The notes beneath the pieces were generated by a model. It had not been told where the DNA came from. It did no database searches and saw only the letters and a program-made list of their open reading frames with translations. From contig JAEUKR010000043.1 in the NCBI GenBank assembly GCA_016794245.1, forward strand, positions 1 through 48,044: 48,044 nucleotides of DNA, given 5' to 3'. This DNA comes from Caedimonas sp. (GTDB lineage Bacteria > Pseudomonadota > Alphaproteobacteria > Caedimonadales > Caedimonadaceae). The translations under genes were made by a program, and so were the position numbers. Of this stretch, positions 33,082 to 42,160 are shown piece by piece (the first letter of the stretch is position 1; every line of letters begins with the position of its first letter).

Positions 33082-35172
33082 ATGCAACTTATGATCTTCG
33101 TATTGTTATGCGCTTCCTTGGCATTACTGTATGGTGGTTATGCCGGAAGGCAAGTTTTTGCTTCGTCGATGGGAAATGCTCGCATGATTGAAATTGCCGA
33201 AGCCATTCAGGCGGGCGCAAAAGCTTACCTTAATCGGCAGTATCGAACAATTGGGATGGTTGGCGTTCTGGTCGCCGCTTTTCTCACCTGGGTTCTGGGT
33301 CGGCATGTGGGGACAGGATTCGTTTTGGGCGCGATTCTCTCAGGTCTTGCTGGCTATATCGGGATGAATGTTTCCGTGAGAGCGAACGTAAGAACTGCCG
33401 AAGCGGCGCGTTCGGGCATTCATAAGGCTTTGGATATCGCTTTTAAGGGAGGGGCTATCACTGGTATGTTGGTGGTTGGTCTTGGGTTGATCGGTGTGAC
33501 CAGCTATTATATTTATCTTAGATATCTGGATGTTTCTCAAAGGTCTATGCTTGAAGGGCTGGTGGCCCTTGGCTTCGGCGCTTCTCTGATTTCTATTTTT
33601 GCGCGCCTGGGAGGAGGCATCTTCACCAAGGGCGCCGACGTGGGCGCGGATCTTGTCGGCAAGATCGAGGCGGGGATTCCTGAAGATGACCCTCGTAATC
33701 CTGCTGTCATTGCGGATAATGTGGGCGATAATGTCGGAGACTGTGCGGGAATGGCTGCGGATCTCTTTGAGACCTACGTCATCACGATCGTTGCGACGAT
33801 GGTTCTTGCGGCGATCTTTGGCCAGCCAGAGGTTGTGGATACTCTTGTGATGTATCCTCTTTTAATTGGGGGCGTCTGTATCATTGGTTCTATTACAGGA
33901 ACTTTTGCGGTCAAGCTCGGCAGTGATCAAAATATTATGAGAGCGCTCTACAAGGGGTTGGTGGTGTGCTCGATCATCTCAGCAGGATTGATCGTGGCCG
34001 CGACGTATCACCTTTTTGGTTTTCATCAGCCGATCGCGCTTGGTGGGCTTGGTGGAGCGACAGTCACTGGGTTAAAACTTCTTATATGCGCTCTGACAGG
34101 TTTGGCGGTGACGGGCCTGATTGTCTGGATCACCGAATATTATACATCTACCCGGTATCGTCCTGTCCAAAGTATCGCCTCAGCCTCTCAAACGGGACAT
34201 GCTACCAATATCATTCAAGGCTTGGCTATCTCTATGGAAGCCTGCGCCTTGCCGGTGTTGATTATTTGTGCCGGAATTCTTGTTGCCCACATGAACGCGG
34301 GGCTTTATGGAATTGCGATTGCGGCAACGTCTATGCTCGCTCTGGCGGGAATAATCGTGGCGCTGGATGCCTATGGTCCGATCACCGATAACGCAGGGGG
34401 AATTGCCGAGATGTCTGAACTTCCCTCTGATGTTCGGATCGTAACCGATGCTCTGGATGCTGTTGGAAATACAACGAAAGCCGTGACAAAAGGATATGCC
34501 ATTGGCTCGGCGGCGTTGGCGTCGCTTGTCTTGTTTGCCGCTTACACGGAAGATCTTCACTATTACTTTCCCGACCTTTCCATTCAATTCAGCCTGAGCG
34601 ATCCGTTTGTCGTCGTAGGATTGTTTGTCGGTGGGTTGCTGCCTTATCTTTTTGGCGCCATGGGAATGATGGCGGTGGGGCGCGCCGGTGGAGAAGTCGT
34701 TGTTGAAGTACGGCGACAATTTCGCGAAATTAAAGGAATTATGGAAGGAAAGGCAAAACCGGATTATAGCAAAGCCGTCGATCTTTTGACGAAAACGGCC
34801 ATTAAGGAAATGATTTTACCCTCTCTTTTGCCTGTCCTGGCGCCTGTGCTGTTGTGGTATTCGATTAAAGGGGTGGCTCATGAAGCGGCGGCTTTTACCG
34901 CTTTGGGTGCCATGTTGTTAGGAACCATCATCACCGGACTCTTTGTTGCAATTTCCATGACGTCAGGAGGAGGCGCATGGGATAATGCGAAAAAATATAT
35001 TGAAGATGGCCATTTTGGCGGAAAAGGGTCGGAAGCTCATAGAGCTGCTGTCACTGGAGATACGGTCGGGGACCCTTATAAAGATACGGCAGGCCCTGCT
35101 ATCAATCCAATGATTAAAATTATCAATATTGTTGCTTTGTTGTTATTGGCCATGTTAGCGCATGGCCATTAG
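33082..35172 (+). CDS. hppA: K+-independent membrane H+-translocating pyrophosphatase
   Basis: Couples PPi hydrolysis to proton pumping across the inner membrane. 696 residues and about 16 helices. The substrate-binding [20 protein letters not shown], then [20 protein letters not shown] and [14 protein letters not shown] are intact, as is the C-terminal [20 protein letters not shown]. The K+-dependence position reads GNTTK (K466), where K+-dependent enzymes have Ala, so this is the K+-independent H+ type. Ribosome site AGGGGG before ATG 33082. It salvages energy from PPi released in biosynthesis, fitting an ATP-importing cell. Confidence 0.97.
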   Translation: MQLMIFVLLCASLALLYGGYAGRQVFASSMGNARMIEIAEAIQAGAKAYLNRQYRTIGMVGVLVAAFLTWVLGRHVGTGFVLGAILSGLAGYIGMNVSVRANVRTAEAARSGIHKALDIAFKGGAITGMLVVGLGLIGVTSYYIYLRYLDVSQRSMLEGLVALGFGASLISIFARLGGGIFTKGADVGADLVGKIEAGIPEDDPRNPAVIADNVGDNVGDCAGMAADLFETYVITIVATMVLAAIFGQPEVVDTLVMYPLLIGGVCIIGSITGTFAVKLGSDQNIMRALYKGLVVCSIISAGLIVAATYHLFGFHQPIALGGLGGATVTGLKLLICALTGLAVTGLIVWITEYYTSTRYRPVQSIASASQTGHATNIIQGLAISMEACALPVLIICAGILVAHMNAGLYGIAIAATSMLALAGIIVALDAYGPITDNAGGIAEMSELPSDVRIVTDALDAVGNTTKAVTKGYAIGSAALASLVLFAAYTEDLHYYFPDLSIQFSLSDPFVVVGLFVGGLLPYLFGAMGMMAVGRAGGEVVVEVRRQFREIKGIMEGKAKPDYSKAVDLLTKTAIKEMILPSLLPVLAPVLLWYSIKGVAHEAAAFTALGAMLLGTIITGLFVAISMTSGGGAWDNAKKYIEDGHFGGKGSEAHRAAVTGDTVGDPYKDTAGPAINPMIKIINIVALLLLAMLAHGH

Positions 35173-35182
35173 GCTTTCTGTT

Positions 35183-35432
35183 ATACCCTTCGCCTCTCAA
35201 AATCCGGGGCGGGGGGCGTTGGCCTTCTGGATTCATCCTGCTCACATCCTTCATGTATAGATAAGATATTATCTAACTATGCCCTAATCAATTGCTGCGG
35301 TTTCTCGTTCGCTTTTGCCTCAAAATCCCCACGCCATTTTTAGTCCATGCAAGAGGTCTTCACGTACTTCACGTACGCTGCGCGGAACTCACCGCTCGTC
35401 CGCGCCCCTCTATCTTGAAATCTTTTGGGTAT
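35183..35432 (+). repeat. Family A repeat, copy 5, split by a 98-bp insertion containing family B
   Basis: Left half ATACCCTTCGCCTCTCAAAA...CTGCTCACATCCTTCATGTA (35183-35257), then foreign sequence 35258-35355, then right half TTCACGTACGCTGCGCGGAA...CTTGAAATCTTTTGGGTAT. Without the insert the copy is about 150 bp, with a short G-rich duplication on the left. It lies between convergent hppA and the MFS gene. Confidence 0.75.
35310..35362 (-). repeat. Family B repeat, copy 2 (nested in family A)
   Basis: The reverse complement reads GACCTCTTGCATGGACTAAA, AATGGCGTGGGGATTTTGAG, GCAAAAGCG, matching copies 1 and 4. A perfect 7-bp inverted repeat TAGATAA-GATA-TTATCTA lies at the other end of the same insertion (about 35258-35275). 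Confidence 0.6.
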
Positions 35433-35440
35433 ATTGAGAG

Positions 35441-36793
35441 TCAAGAGGATTTTTGCGGAAAGGTCTCTTTGACCAGAAATGTAACAAAAGCTGCCATGAC
35501 AAGAGCAATTGGAATGATTCCAAGGGCGAAGCGGAAGTCTTCGAGATTGTAGTCAGGGGCGCCCGCAAGAAAAGTTCCGCCGCGCTCGGACCAATTCATC
35601 TGTAATAATTTCCCCAGAAGAGGTTGCATCAGATTACCGCTAAACATGCAGATCATATTGTGCATCCCTGAAGCGGTTGCCGCGCGATCACGGGAATTAA
35701 TATTCGCTACACCGGAAAATGCGAGAAATTGCCCCCCTGAGCAAGCGCCAGTTATCCCTAAAAGGAGACAACTCTGGAAGAAAGTGAGATTATTTTGATA
35801 GAAGGCGATCGTGATAAAAAAGGCTGTCAGAAGCGCGCTGATGATCAGCGCTTTTTTATGACTTTGAATCCAGGTGGAAAAAAATGGCCACAGAGGCGCT
35901 CCGATGGACATTCCCACATAAAAGGAAAAAACGCCTCCTGATGCTGTTGTGTAATCGACCTTGAATTGTTGTTCCATAAAGGGGGTCGCCCATAAGTCGG
36001 CAAAGCCGGAGAGAGGAACGTACATCAAAAAGCCGTAAAGGGCATAAATCCATGTCTGGGGATTTTTTAAAATCTCGATCATCGATAAGAGAACGTATGT
36101 AAGAGAAAAATAGTTTTTTTTCGTTCGCTCACCATGAGGGTCGTCATCACGAATCACTTTCCATGCGGCAATGCTCAAAATCGCACTGAATGCTGCCAGA
36201 ATAAGCATACAGTTTCGCCACGAAGTCAGCGTAAGCAGCGCGCCTAAAGGACTGCTGCCGCTGATGGCGCCGAAAGTTCCTACCATGAGCGTAAGACCCA
36301 CGAAGAGTCCCAGCCTTTCCGTTCCGAACCATGTCGATACGATTCGAACGGTGGTCAGAAAGCCAAAGGCTGAGCCAATGCCCATCAGAATCCTTCCTGT
36401 GGCGAGTACATAAATGTTGCTCCCCATTCCAAAGATAACGCACCCAAAAAAGCAGAGAAGGCAAGCGGCGACAAGAGGACGGCGGGGGCCAATGTTATCC
36501 AGCAAAAGACCTGCGGGAATCTGCATCAATGAATATCCCCAGTAATAAAACGAAACCATGACGCCAAGAGCGCAGGCCTGAACATCAAAAGCTGCCATCA
36601 GTTGATGCGTCATCACGTTTGGAGAAACCCGGATAAGAAATTGAAATCCATAGAAGGTTGCGGCGCATAACCACATCAAAAATCCCTGATAGGGTCGATT
36701 GAGTGTATTCATTGTTCCCGTAAGTCCATCTGTTGTGTTGGTTTCGTTATCGCCAGTGCGCTTAAAAACTTTCATACCTTCTTCGTCTTTCAT
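35441..36793 (-). CDS. MFS transporter, substrate unknown
   Basis: A 12-helix major facilitator. The A-motif-like GLLLDNIGPRRPLVAAC lies between helices 2 and 3; GRILMGIGSAFGF and SGMHNMICMFSGNLMQPLLG are other conserved parts. It resembles the uncharacterised MFS group common in intracellular gammaproteobacteria and Holosporales. The start is uncertain: the frame begins at ATG 36793, but its first six codons (MKDEEG) are the left end of a family A repeat. ATG 36775 (MKVFKR) and ATG 36712 (MNTLNRPYQGF) are alternatives; all helices are retained in each case. Confidence 0.85.
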   Translation of the reverse strand: MKDEEGMKVFKRTGDNETNTTDGLTGTMNTLNRPYQGFLMWLCAATFYGFQFLIRVSPNVMTHQLMAAFDVQACALGVMVSFYYWGYSLMQIPAGLLLDNIGPRRPLVAACLLCFFGCVIFGMGSNIYVLATGRILMGIGSAFGFLTTVRIVSTWFGTERLGLFVGLTLMVGTFGAISGSSPLGALLTLTSWRNCMLILAAFSAILSIAAWKVIRDDDPHGERTKKNYFSLTYVLLSMIEILKNPQTWIYALYGFLMYVPLSGFADLWATPFMEQQFKVDYTTASGGVFSFYVGMSIGAPLWPFFSTWIQSHKKALIISALLTAFFITIAFYQNNLTFFQSCLLLGITGACSGGQFLAFSGVANINSRDRAATASGMHNMICMFSGNLMQPLLGKLLQMNWSERGGTFLAGAPDYNLEDFRFALGIIPIALVMAAFVTFLVKETFPQKSS

Positions 36794-36899
36794 CTGTGAG
36801 CGCCTTGAACATCCAGATTCATCTCGTTCATCTCATCCTTTTATGGACAACGCGCCACGTCGTCTGCCTCTCCCCGCATTCTGAAATTTTTTGGGGTAT
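36774..36899 (+). repeat. Family A palindromic repeat, near-full copy 6
   Basis: ATACCTTCTTCGTCTTTCAT at the left, CCAGATTCATCTCGTTCATC in the middle, GCGCCACGTCGTCTGCC, and TTCTGAAATTTTTTGGGGTA at the right. It overlaps the possible first codons of the MFS gene. Confidence 0.7.
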
Positions 36900-36912
36900 A
36901 CCTGAAAGGCTC

Positions 36913-36962
36913 AAGGTTGCTTCTGCCAGTTTCATAGAATAGATGATCTGGCAAGCAACCTT
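36913..36962. promoter_or_regulatory. Long hairpin between the MFS gene and topA
   Basis: AAGGTTGCTTCTGCCAG (36913-36929) and CTGGCAAGCAACCTT (36948-36962) pair over 15 bp with a two-base bulge and an 18-base loop. No T run follows on either strand. About 137 bases upstream of topA and outside family A. A smaller palindrome ATTTTTG...CAAAAAT lies at about 37010-37031. Function unknown: perhaps a topA regulatory structure. Confidence 0.4.
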
Positions 36963-37098
36963 AAAATAATCTTTTCGTTTAGAGCCTACTTTTTGCATTG
37001 ATGCAACCCATATTTTTGTGCGCATGCAAAAATACAGTTGCCAAGGCACCTGTTCTAAAATATGAATAATCTCGATTTATATTGATAGAATAGTGCGA

Positions 37099-39564
37099 AT
37101 GAAAGTTGTCCTTGTAGAATCGCCCTCGAAAGCGAAAACCATTAACAAATATTTAGGCTCTGACTATCGTGTCGTTGCCAGTTATGGTCATGTGCGCGAT
37201 CTTCCTTCCAAAAATGGGTCAGTGGATCCTGACCAGGGCTTCCAGATGATTTGGGAAAGTGATGCCAAGGCGCAAAAGCATATCAATGAAATTATTAAGG
37301 CGCTTAAAGGCGCGGACGAGCTGTTTCTCGCCACCGACCCTGACCGTGAGGGAGAAGCTATTTCCTGGCATGTGAAAGAAGTGCTGGATCAACGTCAGAC
37401 GCTCAACGCCGTTCATGTAAGGCGCGTGGTGTTCTATGAGGTAACCCGGCGTGCCGTCCTGGAGGCGATGGCTCATCCCCGCGACCTTAATCAGGAATTG
37501 ATAGAGGCTTATCTTGCGCGGCGTACCTTGGACTATCTGGTGGGATTCACGCTTTCTCCTCTTTTATGGCGCAAGCTTCCGGGAAGCAGATCCGCGGGGC
37601 GCGTTCAGTCTGTCGCTCTTCGCCTGATCGCGGAACGAGAATCGGAAATTGAAGTTTTCAGGTCGCAAGAATATTGGACATTGAGCGCTGAATTCCATGG
37701 TCAGCCTCAGAAAGTTGTTTTGGGCAAGCTGACTCATTTAAATGGAAAAAAACTTGAGAAGTTTGATATCGCAACCCAAGCGCAGGCGAAGGCATCAAAA
37801 GAAGAAATCGAGAAACATTCCTATGCCGTTTTGACTGTCGAGAAAAAACAAGTCAAACGACATCCTTCTCCTCCTTTCACGACGTCCACTTTACAGCAGG
37901 AAGCATCGCGCAAGTTAGGCTATGGCGCCCGCAAAACCATGCAAGTTGCCCAGGGACTTTATGAAGGCATCGATGTCGGCGGAGAAACGGTTGGTTTGAT
38001 TACTTACATGCGTACCGATAGCGTTAATATTTCGGCCGAAGCCCTTACGGCGACGCGCGAATGGATTGAGAAAAGTTTTGGAAATCCATATCTGCCCAAT
38101 GCGCCGCGCGTGTACAAAAGTAAGGCGAAAAATGCGCAAGAAGCTCATGAGGGAATTCGCCCGACAGAAATCAGCCGCAGTCCTGAAACCGTCAAAAAGT
38201 TTCTTCAGGACGATCAATTTAAGCTTTATGAGTTAATTTGGAAGCGTATGGTTGCTTCGCAAATGGAAAGCGCACTGATTGATCAGGTGGGTGTGGATAT
38301 TGCCAACCCTGCCCAAACTGTTATCTTGCGTGCGAATGGTTCAACCCTTGCCTTTGATGGGTTTTTAAAACTTTATGAGGAAGGACGTGATGACGAAACT
38401 TCTGAAGAGGATCGTCTGTTGCCTCCACTTGAGGCAGGGGAAGCCTTAAAGTTACATAACGTGATGCCGGATCAGCATTTTACGCAGCCGCCACCCCGCT
38501 ATTCGGAAGCCAGCCTTGTGAAAAAACTTGAGGAACTGGGGATTGGCAGACCTTCCACTTACGCTTCTATTGTTTCTACGCTGATTGAGCGCAAATATGT
38601 TGTTTCTGAAAAAAAGCGGTTGATCCCGGAAGCGCTTGGACGGCTGGTTACCACTTTTTTGACAAGTTTTTTCAAAAAATATGTCGAATATGATTTTACA
38701 GCTCATTTGGAAGAGCAACTAGATGATATTTCAGAAGGAAAGCGACACTGGATTAAAGTGATGGAGGATTTCTGGCAAGCCTTTAATCATGCCGTTGTGC
38801 AGGCTAAGGATTTGAAAATTTCAGATGTGATTGATCGTCTCGATCATGAATTAGAGCGCTTTATTTTCCCTGCCGCTAAAGAAGGAGAAGATGTGCGAAA
38901 ATGCACGCAATGCAAAGATGGCCACCTGGGCTTGAGGTTGGGAAAATGGGGAGCCTTTGTCGGATGCAGCCATTATCCCGACTGTACATATACGCGGCGT
39001 GTTCTTTCCCAGTCTTTCGGTGAAGAAGAAGCCGTTGAAACCAAAGAATTTTTTGAAGCAAAGACCTTGGGCATAGACCCTCAAACGAGAGCAACTGTTC
39101 TCTTGAAGAAGGGGCCGTATGGATTTTACCTTCAGTGGGATGGCGGCGACATATCTCGCACAGCTGATTCTTCTGATATGAATGATAAAGGTAAGGGTAA
39201 AACTAAAAACAAAACCGGGAAGAAAAAAGCTGTTCCTAAACCAAAGCGAATTTCTCTTCCTAGAGGGATTTCTGCGCAGGAGATCACCCTGGAGCAGGCA
39301 TTATCTTTTGGCGCTTTGCCTCGGCTGGTTGGTCAGCATCCAGAAACAGGGAAGCCAATTACAGCTGCGATTGGACGGTTTGGCCCTTACGTTAAACACG
39401 AGGAACTCTTTAAATCAATTGGTAAGAACGATAATATTTTAGATATTACCTTGGAACGATCCTTGGAACTTCTCGCGCAAACATCAGAGAAGCGGCCACG
39501 AAAAGTCCCTTCAAAGAAAAATTCACAGAAAAAGAAGACTAACAATATGTCTAGTGACATCTAG
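37099..39564 (+). CDS. topA: DNA topoisomerase I
   Basis: Type IA enzyme relaxing negative supercoils. The TOPRIM domain opens MKVVLVESPSKAKTINKYLG with ATDPDREGEAISWH. The active-site tyrosine is about Y303 in GLITYMRTDSVNIS. The C-terminal part has one clear Cys4 zinc ribbon (CTQCKDGHLGLRLGKWG..CSHYPDC) followed by alphaproteobacterial-type repeats and a Lys-rich tail. 821 residues from ATG 37099; a GTG two codons earlier is possible. In many alphaproteobacteria dprA directly precedes topA; here dprA is 5 kb away on the opposite strand, so the cluster has been rearranged. Confidence 0.96.
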   Translation: MKVVLVESPSKAKTINKYLGSDYRVVASYGHVRDLPSKNGSVDPDQGFQMIWESDAKAQKHINEIIKALKGADELFLATDPDREGEAISWHVKEVLDQRQTLNAVHVRRVVFYEVTRRAVLEAMAHPRDLNQELIEAYLARRTLDYLVGFTLSPLLWRKLPGSRSAGRVQSVALRLIAERESEIEVFRSQEYWTLSAEFHGQPQKVVLGKLTHLNGKKLEKFDIATQAQAKASKEEIEKHSYAVLTVEKKQVKRHPSPPFTTSTLQQEASRKLGYGARKTMQVAQGLYEGIDVGGETVGLITYMRTDSVNISAEALTATREWIEKSFGNPYLPNAPRVYKSKAKNAQEAHEGIRPTEISRSPETVKKFLQDDQFKLYELIWKRMVASQMESALIDQVGVDIANPAQTVILRANGSTLAFDGFLKLYEEGRDDETSEEDRLLPPLEAGEALKLHNVMPDQHFTQPPPRYSEASLVKKLEELGIGRPSTYASIVSTLIERKYVVSEKKRLIPEALGRLVTTFLTSFFKKYVEYDFTAHLEEQLDDISEGKRHWIKVMEDFWQAFNHAVVQAKDLKISDVIDRLDHELERFIFPAAKEGEDVRKCTQCKDGHLGLRLGKWGAFVGCSHYPDCTYTRRVLSQSFGEEEAVETKEFFEAKTLGIDPQTRATVLLKKGPYGFYLQWDGGDISRTADSSDMNDKGKGKTKNKTGKKKAVPKPKRISLPRGISAQEITLEQALSFGALPRLVGQHPETGKPITAAIGRFGPYVKHEELFKSIGKNDNILDITLERSLELLAQTSEKRPRKVPSKKNSQKKKTNNMSSDI

Positions 39565-39687
39565 TGCGGTTGAAAAGAACACTTGAAAAGTATATGACCC
39601 CAATTTTCAGATCAGAGGCGAAGTTCAGAAGTATCTTAGTTTAAAAACTAATTATGATGTCTGATTGATTCTTTGATAGCTCTTAAA

Positions 39688-39996
39688 TTACTTTTTTACA
39701 ACCTCTAAAACTTTATCAATAAAAACACTAATAAAATTAATATTTAGCCTTTGACCAAGGGTAATAATAAGAAATAGCTCCAGTATTCCAATTAAGATTG
39801 GCAAGCTCCAGTTCTGGCAATCCCTAAGAAACAAAATATTAAAAAGAATAATAAGGCATAAAGTCCATATTAAACGTTCTTCTCCCATTCTCTTTTTTAA
39901 GTCTTCTTCGTTCTCAGAAAGCTCTTGAATCTCTTTATCTTCTGAAGAACCAGTTTCCTTTAGAGATTTTTGGATAGGATTATCCATATTTTTCAT
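39688..39996 (-). CDS. Small two-helix membrane protein, putative toxin partner of the DUF4065 protein
   Basis: 102 residues: an acidic, Lys/Glu-rich N-terminus (EDKEIQELSENEEDLKKRMG), then two hydrophobic segments (LIWTLCLIILFNILFL and LPILIGILELFLIITLG). ATG 39996 has AGGAAA just upstream. It overlaps the preceding DUF4065 gene by 17 bases, so the two are coupled. Panacea-domain antitoxins are known to pair with diverse small toxins, including membrane proteins; assignment as toxin is inference from context. The region is distinctly AT-rich. Confidence 0.65.
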   Translation of the reverse strand: MKNMDNPIQKSLKETGSSEDKEIQELSENEEDLKKRMGEERLIWTLCLIILFNILFLRDCQNWSLPILIGILELFLIITLGQRLNINFISVFIDKVLEVVKK

Positions 39997-40423
39997 TAAA
40001 TTTCCTATACTCTTCTAAAATGTCTTTATTATGTATGATCTTACTAAACTTTGGAACATAATTCTTTGCCCATGCACCATCTTCATTGTGAGTTAAAGTA
40101 ACAAGTTTCCAAGGTTCAATATCTATAAAATTAGTTGCTACATCTTTTAGAAAATTATCAATTTCTTTATCAGAAATTTCTTCTGTATCATAAAATCTGT
40201 TTTGTACAGGATCAGCGCCAAATATTTTTAGGTGATTGTAAACAGAGGGTAAAACGGGACCATGTCTCCAAGCTTGAAAATGCTCTGTAATAAGAGGATT
40301 TCCTGTTTTACCCATATAAATCATATGAGAGAAATATAGAATCTTTTGCAAGCTTAAATTACTCAGTTTCCAATTACTGATTTCGCATATTTTTTTTGCA
40401 GCTTGGAAAGAAGTAACAGACAT
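39980..40423 (-). CDS. Panacea/DUF4065 (GepA, SocA-like) domain protein, putative antitoxin
   Basis: 147 residues. The Panacea-domain features are present: SNLSLQKILYFSHMIYMGKT near the N-terminus, FQAWRHGPVLPSVYNHLKIF in the middle and the LTHNEDGAWAKNY segment near the end. Members act as antitoxins (for example SocA in Caulobacter) or occur in prophages. Followed by and overlapping a small membrane-protein gene. AT-rich codon use and the isolated position behind topA suggest horizontal acquisition. The cellular target of any toxin is unknown. Confidence 0.85.
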   Translation of the reverse strand: MSVTSFQAAKKICEISNWKLSNLSLQKILYFSHMIYMGKTGNPLITEHFQAWRHGPVLPSVYNHLKIFGADPVQNRFYDTEEISDKEIDNFLKDVATNFIDIEPWKLVTLTHNEDGAWAKNYVPKFSKIIHNKDILEEYRKFNEKYG

Positions 40424-40640
40424 CTAATAACACCCATAGTTTCATATAAATATAATGTCATGTCTATCAGTCCATCGTAATAAGTATAAATTTATTAGCG
40501 ATATACCTAGCTTACATGAGCATAAAAAGAACTTTCAGGAGAATATTTGTTTTTCCTTCTGTTCAATTAAGTACCATAACCAGAGTCACAATTATAAACA
40601 ATGCCCTATAAAAATGCTATCTATTTTTCAAATTGGGACA
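40424..40640. other. AT-rich spacer, no gene seen
   Basis: Between the DUF4065 gene and the symporter gene. A 75-codon forward frame spans 40455-40682 but enters the symporter 3' end antisense, lacks a ribosome site and resembles nothing, so I treat it as chance. The promoter of the DUF4065 operon should lie near 40430-40500. Confidence 0.4.
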
Positions 40641-41900
40641 CTATCCAACCTCGGAACTATTCGTATTACTTTTAATGAGTAAAGCCCCGAAATGTCGATC
40701 GACAATTTTAGTGACGCAGGCGTCTGACCATACATTAAGAGAAGTTTCAATCATATCGATAATACTGTAAAAGGGTAATATTAATCCCAAAAGCGTGAGG
40801 GGAATTCCCATGCTTGACAACAGGCTCGCGCTTAGAAAAAAGCACCCCATGGGCACCCCTGCATTGCCTATCGCGGCGATCGTTGCAATAACAATCCAGC
40901 TGATCATCGTCATAAAAGTGATTTCAACTCCATGAGCTTGCGATAAATAAATCACCGTGGAAAAAATAAATGCGGCGCATCCATTCATATTGATCGTTGT
41001 GCACAAAGGTAAAACAAACCGAGCAATTCCAGGGTTGACCTTTAATCCTTTTTCCGCACAATCAATCGTAACAGGTAATGTCCCCGCGGAGGACTTGGAA
41101 AAAAAGGCCAAAGACAGGGCTGGCATCATCCCTTTCATCGTTTGAAAAGGAGAGATATTATGTGCCTTTAACCATAAGGGCAGGATGACAAGACCCTGAA
41201 CCAGGTTTGCGAGAATGATAATTCCTAAATATTCTCCGATGCCGCTTATATCCAATCCTTTACGCAATTGATTTACAGTCACAGCAATAAAGCTATATAA
41301 AGCGATGGGAATAAGAGTGATGACCCACCTTGTAAGCGTTATGAAGATGCTGTGTAATCCTTGAAAGAAACCGGAAACAATCTGTCGGTTTCGCTCATCA
41401 GGAATAAAACGTATGGCGGCGCCGATAATAAGGGCGACAATTAAAACGCTCATGACATTATGTTCGATAAAAGGTTCAAATATGTTTGAAGGAATCAATT
41501 GACTGATATGATGTAAATAACTTGTTTCCTTTATAGAGGGGATTGCCTCCGTGATATTTGTCATGTGAGGAACCGAGGGGTTGATCAATACATAGAGAAT
41601 ACAAGCAACGGTTGCCGCTATCACCGTTGTGCTCAGAGTATAGCATAATGTTTTTGCGCTCAGTTTTTTCATATTGCTGTTGATATGATAACTTGTGATT
41701 GTCACGATTATCGATAAACTAATCAATGGCAGACTCAGACATTTAAATATTTTAATGAAAGTATCGGAAATCCCTGAAGTCAAGTCGTTAAGCCACACAA
41801 TATTAACTGTGCCGCTAGCGACCCCGAACAGGATTACTGTAGCGTAAAGAATAAAGACTTTCCCGGATTTGAGTTTTTTTAAAGAATGATGAATGCACAT
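40641..41900 (-). CDS. Dicarboxylate/amino acid:cation symporter (DAACS/GltP-DctA family)
   Basis: Na+- or H+-coupled importer of glutamate, aspartate, serine or C4-dicarboxylates. From ATG 41898-41900, with GGAG eight bases upstream, it has 419 residues. It shows eight helices with the two hairpins: FFSKSSAGTLPVTIDCAEKG (the serine-rich HP1 tip), PLCTTINMNGCAAF (the TM7 NMDGT-like motif, here NMNGC) and GNAGVPMGCFFLSASLLSSM (HP2). The substitution of the usual Asp-Gly-Thr by Asn-Gly-Cys may alter ion or substrate coupling. Frame extends to 41936 without a ribosome site. Confidence 0.9.
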   Translation of the reverse strand: MCIHHSLKKLKSGKVFILYATVILFGVASGTVNIVWLNDLTSGISDTFIKIFKCLSLPLISLSIIVTITSYHINSNMKKLSAKTLCYTLSTTVIAATVACILYVLINPSVPHMTNITEAIPSIKETSYLHHISQLIPSNIFEPFIEHNVMSVLIVALIIGAAIRFIPDERNRQIVSGFFQGLHSIFITLTRWVITLIPIALYSFIAVTVNQLRKGLDISGIGEYLGIIILANLVQGLVILPLWLKAHNISPFQTMKGMMPALSLAFFSKSSAGTLPVTIDCAEKGLKVNPGIARFVLPLCTTINMNGCAAFIFSTVIYLSQAHGVEITFMTMISWIVIATIAAIGNAGVPMGCFFLSASLLSSMGIPLTLLGLILPFYSIIDMIETSLNVWSDACVTKIVDRHFGALLIKSNTNSSEVG

Positions 41901-41986
41901 AAAAAGCTCCAGCTTATATCCTGTATTGTTTGCCATTCAGGATATGGGGGGGGGTGAATACAAAGTTCTTTATAAATTAACTATAT

Positions 41987-42109
41987 ATACCCAAAGGATT
42001 TCGACGTCCAGAGTGACAGACGAGCGATGAGCCCTGCGCAGCGTATAAGTATGTAAGCAGGCTGAATCCCGATCTTCAACACCTCCAGATTTTGAAAGGC
42101 GAAAAGTAC
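41987..42109 (-). repeat. Family A palindromic repeat, full copy 7
   Basis: On the forward strand it starts ATACCCAAAGGATTTCGACG, continues GACGAGCGATGAGCCCTGCG and GTAAGCAGGCTGAATCCCGA, and ends CCAGATTTTGAAAGGCGAAA plus AGTACAT. It lies between two reverse-strand genes (M23 peptidase upstream, symporter downstream). The A/T-rich flank with a G10-like run at about 41946-41955 shows nothing else. Confidence 0.8.
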
Positions 42110-42160
42110 ATGAATGCGGCATCGGTCTCGCCAGCTCATCTACCATACCAATCAAATCCG

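Noticed and set aside
40455-40682. 75-codon forward frame between the DUF4065 gene and the symporter gene
   Set aside because: No ribosome site, no recognisable protein features and overlap with the 3' end of a clear gene on the other strand.
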